From: Sphingomonas sp. S2-65
GTDB lineage: Bacteria > Pseudomonadota > Alphaproteobacteria > Sphingomonadales > Sphingomonadaceae
Length of the DNA stretch: 64,000 nt
NCBI RefSeq assembly: GCF_021513175.1
Contig: NZ_CP090953.1
Coordinates: 1,421,001-1,485,000 of the forward strand
Direction: 5' to 3'
This document shows positions 37,554 to 45,603 of this stretch, piece by piece (positions within the stretch are counted from its first letter, which is position 1; the number at the start of each line of letters is the position of its first letter). Under the pieces are notes generated by a model. That model searched no databases and had not been told where the DNA came from. It saw nothing but the letters and a program-made list of their open reading frames with translations. The position numbers were made by a program, and so were the translations under genes.

Positions 37554-37864
37554 GCCGCGGCCCCGATTCGGGTACCTTGCTTGGGCGAGCGCTGCTGGCT
37601 GCGGCAGCGGCGGCGGGGTGCCCCGCCAGACTGACTGGTTCCGACTGGAGCCGTTGGGCAAGCGCGACCTTTACCGGCGCGCGGCACACACTGACGTTGG
37701 AGGCCCCGCCCTCGATCCAATTGGACGCGTGGCTCGCGGCGTTGCCCGAAGCGGAGTTTCGCCTGCGCGGTCATCTGGTCGCGGACATCGCGGTCGCCGG
37801 GATGGAGCGCGACAACGGCCGCGTCCTGCTGTGTCTGGAGGCGCTGACGATCGAGGAGCGATAG
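37550..37864 (+). CDS. uncharacterised 104-aa protein
   Basis: Coupled to the small HTH gene by a four-base overlap. The N-terminal third is Ala-rich and amphipathic (LLGRALLAAAAAAGCPARL), the middle has SDWSRWASATFTGARHTLTL, and the C-terminus RLRGHLVADIAVAGMER then LCLEALTIEER looks like an alternating alpha-beta domain. There is no signal peptide and no family is recognised. The gene order suggests that it is a product controlled by the neighbouring repressor. Confidence 0.7.
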   Translation: MSRGPDSGTLLGRALLAAAAAAGCPARLTGSDWSRWASATFTGARHTLTLEAPPSIQLDAWLAALPEAEFRLRGHLVADIAVAGMERDNGRVLLCLEALTIEER

Positions 37865-37992
37865 GCCGTCCGCGCGTCGACCGGTCGCGCGGGTGCGCCG
37901 AACCGTGCGGCACGCGAGCAACCCGCCAGACCTTGGACCGTTACGCAGTCGGGCCGACGCGATCGGATGCGCCGGCGAGGTGGAGAGTATGA

Positions 37993-38247
37993 ATGCGTAA
38001 GCTTTTGATGACCATCGGCCTGTTGGCTGCCGTCGTTCCGGCCGCGAGCGCCACCGCCGGTGGGGACGCCCAGCGATACCGCAACCGCGAAGTCCGCCAG
38101 GAACAGCGCGAATGCCGCCGCGAACTGCGCCGGGCCGACAATCGCCGTGAGTTTAACCGCGAGTTGCGCGAATGCCGCCGCGAGCTCAGCCGAGCCCGCC
38201 AGTCCGGCCGGTATCACAATTGGGATCGCCGCTGGCGCAACTGGTAA
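37993..38247 (+). CDS. small exported Arg-rich protein
   Basis: An 84-aa protein with a signal peptide (MRKLLMTIGLLAAVVPAASA, cleavage near residue 20). The mature part is dominated by Arg/Glu with the hexamer ECRREL occurring twice, each with one Cys, in a strongly helical setting, and ends YHNWDRRWRNW. GGAG lies seven bases before the ATG. It could be a periplasmic coiled-coil or stress protein; no family can be named. A bidirectional hairpin follows. Confidence 0.7.
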   Translation: MRKLLMTIGLLAAVVPAASATAGGDAQRYRNREVRQEQRECRRELRRADNRREFNRELRECRRELSRARQSGRYHNWDRRWRNW

Positions 38248-38278
38248 CCGAAAAGGGGGCGCGGTAGTTAAGGCTTCT

Positions 38279-38304
38279 GCGCCCCTAGTTTCTCTTAGGG
38301 GCGC
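38279..38304. terminator. bidirectional terminator hairpin
   Basis: A perfect nine-base-pair stem, GCGCCCCTA with TAGGGGCGC, with an eight-base loop, between convergent 3' ends. Confidence 0.65.
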
Positions 38305-38316
38305 GTCGACATCGGA

Positions 38317-39303
38317 TCAGGCGCGCAGCGCCATGCTGCGCAGGCTCGCCAGAGTGTCTGCCAGCCCCCTGTCCTCCCCACGCGCGATGCGCGGTTCGGA
38401 GGCTGCGGGATCCGTTGGGTTCTGCATGCCGCGACGAATGACGCCGCGCTCGAGCCGATCGAGCAGCGCGTGCACCGACGCTTCGGTCTCAGGCCGCGAG
38501 AGCCGCTCCTCGACAGGAGCCTCCGCACCGGCCGCGAAGGGATAGCGATCTCCGTCAAGCAGCGCGCGACGGCGCTGCGGAGTCAGCTCGAATACTTCGA
38601 AGCGTTCGGGCTGGGGTGTGGCGGGTTCCTCGATTTCCACGACCGGCTTGGGCTTGAGCGGCGGGAGCACCGGCGGCGGCAGCGGCACGTCGGGGACGGC
38701 CTGAGGATCGAATGCGGCAAGCGGCTGATCGAGGTCGCGGGGCAGCGGCTGTTCGACCGGGGGGAGGCTCGCCGCGCTTAGCACAGGCGCAACCGGGACA
38801 AGCGGCAGCGGCGCATCCTCCGCGGGAAGCTCAGGCCCGGGCATTGGCCGCTCGGCTTGTGCGGCTGCGGGCTTGGGCGGCGTCAATGGCAGCGGCTTGG
38901 GGATGTCGCCCGCTCCGACTTCCAGGAAAGGCGTACCCAGATCCCGCGCGGCCATCAACGGCGGGCGGGGCGGCGCGTCGGGATGCGCATCGGCCCGGCG
39001 CAGGACGGGGGCGCGCGTGGCGCCTGGCTGTGCCGCCCGGCTGGGGCTGCCGACATCGACATCCTTGGTCCCGAACAGAACGAACAGAGTCAGCCCGGCG
39101 ACGATGCCGAAAAAGCCGCCGGCGCCGAGCGCGAGGCAGAAACGCGCGGTGAAGCCCAGCGGCGGCTCGGCCGCGGCGATGATCGAAGGGAGCCCGCTAT
39201 CCATCACCACGCTTTCCAGCATGGCCGTGGGCAACACCAAAGCGGCGAGCGCGGCGAGGCCGCCGACGAAGCCGGCACCGAGCAGGGCCACGGGCATCTT
39301 CAT
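38317..39303 (-). CDS. Pro-rich membrane-anchored protein of a polysaccharide locus
   Basis: A 328-aa protein. Two hydrophobic segments (about 4-28 and 52-76) are followed by a long Pro/Ala-rich, probably unstructured region (about 80-235) with many PLPP repeats, and a C-terminal polar part with FELTPQRRRALLDGDRYPF. The start at 39303 is set by a four-base overlap with the upstream glycosyltransferase stop. The two-helix anchor plus long Pro-rich arm recalls periplasm-spanning or scaffold proteins of envelope export systems. No family is recognised. Confidence 0.75.
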   Translation of the reverse strand: MKMPVALLGAGFVGGLAALAALVLPTAMLESVVMDSGLPSIIAAAEPPLGFTARFCLALGAGGFFGIVAGLTLFVLFGTKDVDVGSPSRAAQPGATRAPVLRRADAHPDAPPRPPLMAARDLGTPFLEVGAGDIPKPLPLTPPKPAAAQAERPMPGPELPAEDAPLPLVPVAPVLSAASLPPVEQPLPRDLDQPLAAFDPQAVPDVPLPPPVLPPLKPKPVVEIEEPATPQPERFEVFELTPQRRRALLDGDRYPFAAGAEAPVEERLSRPETEASVHALLDRLERGVIRRGMQNPTDPAASEPRIARGEDRGLADTLASLRSMALRA

Positions 39304-40541
39304 GCGTTCACCGGAGGCGTGTGCGACCACGAGTCTCTCATAGGACGACGTTGTGCCAGACTATGGTAAACAGAATCATACCGAGCAACATTGTTGGCCC
39401 AATCACGCTCGGCCTCGACGAAAGCCCGCCCCCGGTCGCGCCGGGCCTGCCACTGGCCGCGATCGGCGAACAACCGCGCGACCGCGCTGGACAAGGCTTG
39501 CGGATCATCGGGCGCGAACAAGGTGCCGGTGTCACCGTCGCGAATCAGCTCGCGATGGCCGCCGACGTTCGATGCGGCGACCAGGCGCCTTTGCGCCATC
39601 GCCTCCAGCGGCTTCAGGGGGGTGACCAGCTCGGTCAGCCGCATCTGCTTGCGGGGGTACACCAGGACATCGACCACGCTGTAGTAACGCCCGACCTCAC
39701 CATGCGGCACGCGGCCGACGAAGTGGATGCGATCGGCGACCGGCGACGACGCGGCCTGCGCCCGAAGCGCCGACTCCGCGGGGCCGCCGCCCACCAGGAC
39801 GAGATGCATCGACGGGCGTGCCGCCACCAAAGCGGGCATGGCGGCGATCAGCACGTCCAGTCCTTCATAATCGTAGAAGCTGCCGATGAAGCCGATGGTC
39901 TCGCAGCCGGTGACGCCCAGCTGCGACGCCAGGGGTTCGTCATAGCCTAGCGGCTCACCGAACATGCCGAGGTCGACGCCGTTGGGAGAGACGAAGATCT
40001 TGGCGCCGTCGATGCCGCGCCCGACCAGATCGTCGCGCAGCCCGTCGCAGATCACCGCGACTCGGTCCGCGCGCCTGACCGCCCGGGTCTCGAGCGCGCG
40101 GGTGAGTCGATAGCGCCCGCTTCCTTCGCGCCCGGTTCCGTTGCCGACCGCGGCATCTTCCCAGAAGGCGCGGATCTCGTAGACGAAAGGAAGGCCTAGC
40201 CGCTTGGCGGCGCGCTGACCGGCAATCGCGTCGAGCACGGGCGAATGGGCGTGGAGAATGTCCGGACCGAATGCCTTGGCCACAGCCTGGATGCGGCGGG
40301 CGAAAGCGCCGACTTCGCGCCACTCCCCGAGCGGCGATGGCGCCGGCTTGAGTGGCGGCGTGCGGAAGAAGCGGAGCCCGTCCACGACTTCGTCGGCGGA
40401 GGCGCTCGCGCCGTGGCGCGGCCCGGTGACCGCCGCGACATCCCAGCCGCGCGCGATCTGCGCCTTGAGAATCGCGCGGGTGCGGAAGGTATAGCCGCTG
40501 TGCAGCGGCAGGCCGTGGTCCAGGATGTGGAGGATCCGCAT
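39300..40541 (-). CDS. exosortase-A-associated GT4 glycosyltransferase (Daro_2409 type)
   Basis: A 413-aa cytoplasmic glycosyltransferase with GT-B fold. The opening RILHILDHGLPLHSGYTFRT is diagnostic of the PEP-CTERM/exosortase-A-associated Daro_2409 group (TIGR04063), followed by DILHAHSPVLDAIAG, ISP-type FVSPNGVDLGMF, GFIGSFYDYEGLDVLI, LVLVGGGPAE and the GT4 donor-site region TPLKPLEAMAQRRLV. It adds a sugar during exopolysaccharide or protein-glycan assembly. It is coupled downstream to the Pro-rich protein and is divergent (85 bases) from the small membrane protein and O-ligase. Confidence 0.9.
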   Translation of the reverse strand: MRILHILDHGLPLHSGYTFRTRAILKAQIARGWDVAAVTGPRHGASASADEVVDGLRFFRTPPLKPAPSPLGEWREVGAFARRIQAVAKAFGPDILHAHSPVLDAIAGQRAAKRLGLPFVYEIRAFWEDAAVGNGTGREGSGRYRLTRALETRAVRRADRVAVICDGLRDDLVGRGIDGAKIFVSPNGVDLGMFGEPLGYDEPLASQLGVTGCETIGFIGSFYDYEGLDVLIAAMPALVAARPSMHLVLVGGGPAESALRAQAASSPVADRIHFVGRVPHGEVGRYYSVVDVLVYPRKQMRLTELVTPLKPLEAMAQRRLVAASNVGGHRELIRDGDTGTLFAPDDPQALSSAVARLFADRGQWQARRDRGRAFVEAERDWANNVARYDSVYHSLAQRRPMRDSWSHTPPVNA

Positions 40542-40626
40542 GCGGCACGCTTGGCACGCCAGCCCTTAACGGCGCGTCAACCGCGTCCTGATAGGCCGGG
40601 TTCGCAACGGGAGCGGCGCAAGGCCC

Positions 40627-40779
40627 ATGATCGACAATCTATCGCTGGGGCTTTCGCATGGGCTGATGCTGCTCGCGGCGTTTCTGCTGCTGCGCCGCCC
40701 GGATCTCGACGAGGAGAAGAGCCCGCGGGACGACCAGCCGGGTTCGAAGAAGCGCCGCTGGGGCAAGCCCGATGCGTGA
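40627..40779 (+). CDS. 50-aa membrane peptide overlapping the O-ligase gene
   Basis: Starts MIDNLSLGLSHGLMLLAAFL, one membrane segment (about 8-23), then an acidic stretch PDLDEEKSPRDD and a basic tail GSKKRRWGKPDA. AAGG lies upstream. It overlaps the following ligase gene by eight bases, which argues for translational coupling and reality. Unnamed peptides of this kind sit before exosortase-associated O-ligases in related genomes, as far as I recall. Confidence 0.7.
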   Translation: MIDNLSLGLSHGLMLLAAFLLLRRPDLDEEKSPRDDQPGSKKRRWGKPDA

Positions 40780-42121
40780 CCTCGCCTTCGTCGCCTTCCT
40801 GTTCGCATTGCTCGGCACCGGCTTTCGGCGGCCGTTCCTGTTCGTGCTGGCTTATGCCTATATCGACATCGTCTCGCCGCAGCGGCTGACCTATCTGTTG
40901 CTGAACTCGATCCCCATTTCGATGATCGCAGTGGGACTGGCGGTGCTCGGCTGGCTGGCGATGGACGACAAGCGCGACGTGCGCATGGCGCCGCGCCAGT
41001 TCCTGATCCTCGCCCTGCTCGGCTATTGCTATTACACCACGCGCAACGCCGACTTCAAATTGGAGTCGCTGGACAAGTGGGAATGGGTCTGGAAGGCGCT
41101 GGCGTTCGCCGCCTTCCTGCCGCTGACGTTGCGCACCAAGCTGCGGATCGAAAGCCTGCTGCTGTTCATGGTGCTGTCGGCCGCGTCGATCATCATCGTC
41201 GGCGGGATCAAGACGCTCGCCTCGGGCGGGGGGTATGGCGAGCTCAACCTGATGGTGTCGAACAATTCGGGGCTGTACGAGGGCTCGACGATATCGACCG
41301 TCGCGATCGCGATCATCCCGCTGATCCTGTGGTTCTCGCGGTTCGGCACGATCTTTCCGCCGGACTGGAAGGTGAAGGGCTTTTGCTATGCGCTGATCTT
41401 CGCCTGCCTGCTGATCCCGGTCGGGACCTCCACCCGCACCGGACTGCTGTGCATCGGCCTGCTCGCGCTGCTGATGATCCGGGATGCCAAGCGCAAAATG
41501 GTCTATCTGAGCGCGCTCGGCTGTCTGGGGCTGGTGGCCATCCCGTTCCTGCCCGCTTCGTTCACCGAGCGGATGGGGACGATCAAGACCTATCAGGGCG
41601 ATGCCTCCGCCTCCACTCGGCTGGCGGTGTGGCAGTGGACGATCGCCTATGCCAAGGATCACCCGCTGGGCGGCGGGTTCGAGGCGTATCGGCAGAACCG
41701 CATCCGCTTCGAAACGGTCAGCGTGGTCGAAGCGGGTGGCCAGGCCACCGTCGGCCGCAACCTGGAAGTCGATCAGGCCCGCGCCTATCACAGCGCCTAT
41801 TTCGAGATGCTGGGCGAACAGGGCTATCCAGGGCTGGCCCTGTGGCTGGCGATCAACGTCATCGGCATCTTCCGCATGGAAGTGCTGCGGCGACGCTACC
41901 GCAAGCCCGAGCCCGGCGAGGAATGGATCAGCCCCCTCGCCTCCGCGCTTCAGAACGGGCACATCATCTACATGCTGGGCGCGACCTTCATCGCGATCGC
42001 TTTCCAACCCTTCGTCTACATGCTGATCGGCGCGCAGATCGGGCTCGACACCTATCTAGGCCGCAAGCGCGCAGAAACGGCATGGCGCCCGCTTCGCCGG
42101 CAGAAGCTTGCCCCGGCATGA
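40772..42121 (+). CDS. putative O-glycosylation ligase, exosortase-A system
   Basis: A 449-aa inner-membrane protein with about 11 membrane segments, of the Wzy/O-antigen-ligase superfamily; the start FVAFLFALLGTGFRRPF and the early RLTYLLLNSIPISMIAV match the exosortase-A-associated ligase group (TIGR03097). The large periplasmic loop holds ASASTRLAVWQWTIAYAKDHP and GGFEAYRQNRI, with the Arg/His residues typical of Wzy catalytic loops, and later AYHSAYFEMLGEQGYPGL. It joins glycan to an acceptor or polymerises repeats in the periplasm. Its stop overlaps the acyltransferase start. Confidence 0.9.
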   Translation: MRDLAFVAFLFALLGTGFRRPFLFVLAYAYIDIVSPQRLTYLLLNSIPISMIAVGLAVLGWLAMDDKRDVRMAPRQFLILALLGYCYYTTRNADFKLESLDKWEWVWKALAFAAFLPLTLRTKLRIESLLLFMVLSAASIIIVGGIKTLASGGGYGELNLMVSNNSGLYEGSTISTVAIAIIPLILWFSRFGTIFPPDWKVKGFCYALIFACLLIPVGTSTRTGLLCIGLLALLMIRDAKRKMVYLSALGCLGLVAIPFLPASFTERMGTIKTYQGDASASTRLAVWQWTIAYAKDHPLGGGFEAYRQNRIRFETVSVVEAGGQATVGRNLEVDQARAYHSAYFEMLGEQGYPGLALWLAINVIGIFRMEVLRRRYRKPEPGEEWISPLASALQNGHIIYMLGATFIAIAFQPFVYMLIGAQIGLDTYLGRKRAETAWRPLRRQKLAPA

Positions 42122-43188
42122 AGCAAGAGCTGAGGGCGCTCACCAGCATGCGCGGGCTGGCCGCCTGGGCAGTGGTGCTGTTCCACATCCGCCAGTCGAT
42201 CGCCGGCTTGCCGCCCACTGCCGAGGCGCTGCTGGCCAAGGGCTATCTGGCGGTGGACTTCTTCTTCCTGCTGTCCGGCTTCGTGATCTGGCTGAGCGCG
42301 GGGGAGACGCTGCGTACCGGCGGGGGCGTGGCGGTGGCGCGGTTCCTTCGCCGCCGAGTCGCGCGCGTCTGGCCGCTGCACCTGTTCATGATGGGGTGCG
42401 CGGTGCTGCTTGCCCTCGCGCTGCTCGCCACCGGGCGCCAGCCGGAGCAGTTCCCGTGGGGCGCGCTGCCGCTGCACCTGCTTCTCGTCCAGAATTGGGG
42501 GTTCACCGGCGCGCTGGCCTGGAACGATCCGGCCTGGTCGATCTCGTGCGAGGTGGCCGCTTATCTGCTGTTCCCGCTGTTTGTCCGGGCGGTGGACTGG
42601 CGCCGCACTCCGTCGAGCGTGATCGTCGCAGCGGTCGCGGGGCTGCTCGTCCTGCTCCACGCGCTCTACGCGCTGAGCGGCGAGGCATCGCTGGGCGCTG
42701 CCATTCCCCGCCTGGGCCTGCTGCGCTGCCTGCTGGAGTTCGCGGCCGGCACCGGCGTCGGCGCGCTGTGGCTGCGCTGGCGCGATCGCCGCGGCGTCGC
42801 GACGCGGGGCCTGCTGCTGGGTGTGGCGCTGCTCGCTGCCGTCGCGCTTGGCCGCTTGCCGGAGACCTTCGCGGTTCCCGCGGGATTCGCCGCGCTGCTG
42901 TTGGCGCTTGCCCTCACCGCGGGGCGCCCGGGCAACCCGCTTGACGCCGCGCCGCTCCATTATCTGGGCGAGATCAGCTACGCGACCTATCTCGGCCATT
43001 TCCTGCTGTGGTTCGCCTTCAAGCTGGCACTCGTCGACGCGGGCGGCACGATGGGCCCGGCGCTGCTGGCCCTCTACCTCCTGCTGGTCTTCGCCAGCTC
43101 GGCCGCGCTTTATCATCTGGTTGAGCGTCCCGCACAGCGCTGGGTGAACCGGCTGGCGGTGCCGCGCGCGCGGTTCGCCGCCGGCTGA
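42118..43188 (+). CDS. acyltransferase 3 family membrane protein
   Basis: A 356-aa polytopic membrane acyltransferase (OafA/NodX-like) with about ten segments. RALTSMRGLAAWAVVLFHIR contains the catalytic-type His in the first helix; FFLLSGFVIW and RFLRRRVARVWPLHLF (the RxxR motif) follow, with AWSISCEVAAYLLFP in the middle and ISYATYLGHF near the end. It transfers acetyl or other acyl groups to a glycan. The start at 42118 overlaps the O-ligase stop, so the glycan made by that system is probably acylated. Confidence 0.92.
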   Translation: MKQELRALTSMRGLAAWAVVLFHIRQSIAGLPPTAEALLAKGYLAVDFFFLLSGFVIWLSAGETLRTGGGVAVARFLRRRVARVWPLHLFMMGCAVLLALALLATGRQPEQFPWGALPLHLLLVQNWGFTGALAWNDPAWSISCEVAAYLLFPLFVRAVDWRRTPSSVIVAAVAGLLVLLHALYALSGEASLGAAIPRLGLLRCLLEFAAGTGVGALWLRWRDRRGVATRGLLLGVALLAAVALGRLPETFAVPAGFAALLLALALTAGRPGNPLDAAPLHYLGEISYATYLGHFLLWFAFKLALVDAGGTMGPALLALYLLLVFASSAALYHLVERPAQRWVNRLAVPRARFAAG

Positions 43189-43252
43189 CCGGCCGCCCCC
43201 GGAACGAACGCGGCCCTCCAGGCATTCACTGGGACCACGCGCGAGGGACATC

Positions 43253-44275
43253 ATGGCAGCCAGCGACATCGTCTATGTCGATGATCAGCAAACCGGAATC
43301 ACTCGGCGCAAGGTCCGCAACGGATGGGGCTATTGGGATCCCGATGGCGCGCGCATCACCGACCGCGACGAGATCGACCGGCTGAACAAGATCGGCCTGC
43401 CCCCCGCTTATTGCGACGCCTGGTTCTGCCCCGATCCCAACGGCCACATCCAGGCGATCGGCTATGACGAGAAGGGCCGGAAGCAATATCGCTACCATCT
43501 CGGCTTTCGCGAGGCGCAGGAGGCGGCGAAATATGACCGCTGCGCGGGCTTCGGCCACAGCCTGCCCGGGCTACGCGAGCGAGTCGAAGCGGACCTGAAG
43601 CTGCGCGGACTGTGCAAGCAAAAGGCCGTGGCGGCGGTGGTGCGGCTGCTCGACCTGGGCACCATCCGAGTGGGCAACGAGACCTATGCCCAGGAGAATA
43701 AGAGTTTCGGCGCGACCACGCTGCGCAAGCGCCACGCCAAGGTGAAGGGCCAGACGCTCAAGCTCCAGTTTCGCGCCAAATCAGGCAAGATGCGGATCAT
43801 GACGGTAACCGACCGGACGCTGAGCGCGTTCGTGAAGCGCTGCCAGGATCTGCCGGGGCAAAATTTGTTCCGCTGGGTCGACGATGCCGGCGAGAGCCAT
43901 CCGGTCACGTCGACCGACGTCAATTGCTACATCCAGGAAGCGATGGGCGGGCATTTTTCCGCCAAGCATTTCCGCACCTGGGGCGCCAGCGTGATCGCGT
44001 TCCGAACGCTTGCCAGCGCCAAAGACTATGTCGGGTTGAAGTCGATGCTCGAGCCCGTGACCGAAGCGCTGGGCAACACGCCCTCCATTGCCCGGAAATC
44101 CTACGTTCATCCGCGGCTGGTATCGCTGGCAAAGGATAAGGCCGCGCAGGCCGAGTTTCGCGCCGGGCTGCGCCTGCCGCGGTCGACGCGCTACCTCACT
44201 CGCTACGAGCGTGGCCTGATCCAGTTCCTCGAAGAGGAAATCATCGACGATTTGCAACAGCAAGAGGCTGCCTGA
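43253..44275 (+). CDS. DNA topoisomerase IB
   Basis: A 340-aa poxvirus-type type IB topoisomerase that relaxes supercoils through a 3'-phosphotyrosyl intermediate. The N-terminal domain has RRKVRNGWGYWDPDG and GLPPAYCDAWFCPDPNGH; the catalytic domain has GTIRVGNETYAQENKSFGAT, the KVKGQTLKLQFRAKSGK Lys loop, KHFRTWGASVIAF and the nucleophile Tyr284 in ARKSYVHP. GAGGGA precedes the ATG. Such enzymes are scattered in alphaproteobacteria and often sit with stress genes; a near-match stress promoter at 43201 was judged insufficient. Confidence 0.95.
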   Translation: MAASDIVYVDDQQTGITRRKVRNGWGYWDPDGARITDRDEIDRLNKIGLPPAYCDAWFCPDPNGHIQAIGYDEKGRKQYRYHLGFREAQEAAKYDRCAGFGHSLPGLRERVEADLKLRGLCKQKAVAAVVRLLDLGTIRVGNETYAQENKSFGATTLRKRHAKVKGQTLKLQFRAKSGKMRIMTVTDRTLSAFVKRCQDLPGQNLFRWVDDAGESHPVTSTDVNCYIQEAMGGHFSAKHFRTWGASVIAFRTLASAKDYVGLKSMLEPVTEALGNTPSIARKSYVHPRLVSLAKDKAAQAEFRAGLRLPRSTRYLTRYERGLIQFLEEEIIDDLQQQEAA

Positions 44276-44283
44276 CCGCCCGC

Positions 44284-45450
44284 ATGACCAATAAAAGCGC
44301 TGCCGCACCCATCCTGCCGCCAGGCCAATCGCTGCAAAGCCAAGTGCGCAACCTGTTCCACGAATCGTTCATGTGGTTCCAGCATCACTGGTTGGAGATC
44401 CTGATCTCCGGCGGGATCGCCGCGGCGATCGTGCTGCTGCTCCACGGCATTCGCGCCTGGGCGATCCGGCTGTGCAGCCGCGGCGACGGCACCGCCAGCT
44501 GGACGGCGATCATCGGACGGGCGCTGGCAAAGACCGGCAATTTCTTCATCATCATGGCGGCGCTGCAGCTAGTGTCGGGCTATGCCGATCCGCCGCAGAC
44601 GGTCTCCACGACCATCCGCGTGCTGTTCACGGTCGCCGCGTTTTTCCAGTGCGCAATCTGGGTGCGCGAGCTGATCTTCGGCGCGATCGAGCACCGCACC
44701 ACGTCCGAAACCTACCACAACGAAGGTCTGGCCAGCGCGCTGGGCATCATCCGCCTGTTGGTGTCGATCGCGCTGTTCGCAGTCGCCACGGTGATGGTGC
44801 TGAGCAATGTCGGGGTGAACGTCACCGGGCTGGTCGCGGGTTTGGGCATTGGCGGCATCGCCATCGGCCTGGCGGCGCAGGGCATCTTCGGCGATCTGAT
44901 CGCAGCGCTGTCGATCATCTTCGACCGGCCGTTCCGCGTCGGCCAGAACATCAAGTACGACACGACATCGGGCACGATCGAGCAGATCGGGCTCAAGTCG
45001 ACGCGGATCCGGTCTTTCGACGGCGAGCTGCGGATCATTTCGAACCGGCAGCTGCTGGACAAGGAGATCCAGAACCTCAGCGACCGCAACCATATCCGCT
45101 TCGCCTGGATGCTGGGGGTGGCCTACGAAACGCCGCCCGAGACGCTCGACCGGATACCGGGCATCTTGAAGGAGGTCGTGGAAGCGGAGGGTGCGAAGGC
45201 GCCGCGTGCGGGCTTCGCGAACTTCAGCGCGAGCACGCTCGATTACGAGCTGATCGTCGAAGTGCCGTCGAGCGATTGGAGCGTTGCGCACCCGACCCGC
45301 GACCGCATCGCCACTGCGATCCTGCGGCGCTTCGCCGCGGAGAAGATCAACCTGCCCTATCCGACCCAGACCACCTACACCGCCGCGCCGGATGGCACGC
45401 TGGTGATGCCCTATCCCGACCCGCAGACCGTGCGGGTGGACGGGGACTGA
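44284..45450 (+). CDS. MscS-family mechanosensitive channel
   Basis: A 388-aa inner-membrane channel that opens under membrane tension to release solutes. Four or so N-terminal membrane segments lead to the pore helix NVTGLVAGLGIGGIAIGLAA and the MscS beta-domain start FDRPFRVGQNI, then TRIRSFDGELRIISNRQLLD and a C-terminal alpha/beta domain. It starts eight bases after the topoisomerase stop, so the two are probably cotranscribed. Confidence 0.93.
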   Translation: MTNKSAAAPILPPGQSLQSQVRNLFHESFMWFQHHWLEILISGGIAAAIVLLLHGIRAWAIRLCSRGDGTASWTAIIGRALAKTGNFFIIMAALQLVSGYADPPQTVSTTIRVLFTVAAFFQCAIWVRELIFGAIEHRTTSETYHNEGLASALGIIRLLVSIALFAVATVMVLSNVGVNVTGLVAGLGIGGIAIGLAAQGIFGDLIAALSIIFDRPFRVGQNIKYDTTSGTIEQIGLKSTRIRSFDGELRIISNRQLLDKEIQNLSDRNHIRFAWMLGVAYETPPETLDRIPGILKEVVEAEGAKAPRAGFANFSASTLDYELIVEVPSSDWSVAHPTRDRIATAILRRFAAEKINLPYPTQTTYTAAPDGTLVMPYPDPQTVRVDGD

Positions 45451-45463
45451 CTGAACCAAGCTG

Positions 45464-45594
45464 ATCCTCCCCCGCCAGGGGGAGGTGGCGCCGAAGGCGA
45501 CGGAGGGGGAGGACTCACTGGGTTCAGTGCTTCCTCCCCCTCTGTCATCCGCCGCTGGCGCAGCGGCTGACACCTCCCCCTGGCGGGGGAGGAT
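45464..45594. repeat. large inverted repeat, extragenic palindrome family B
   Basis: Perfect 24-base arms at 45464-45487 and 45571-45594 (each itself a small CCTCCCCC/GGGGGAGG hairpin), with inner GACGGAGGGGGAGG and CCTCCCCCTCTGTC arms. It lies between the convergent MscS and putA genes and can act as a terminator for both. It shares design with 57646-57787. Confidence 0.85.
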
Positions 45595-45603
45595 TAGGCT
45601 CCG

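Noticed and set aside
43201..43226. Possible stress promoter before topoisomerase IB
   Set aside because: GGAAC-N17-CATT departs from the required CGTT at the second base, and GGAAC alone is common in this GC-rich sequence.
45464..45594. CRISPR-like array
   Set aside because: The repeats are inverted, only paired and not separated by regular unique spacers; no cas genes are present.
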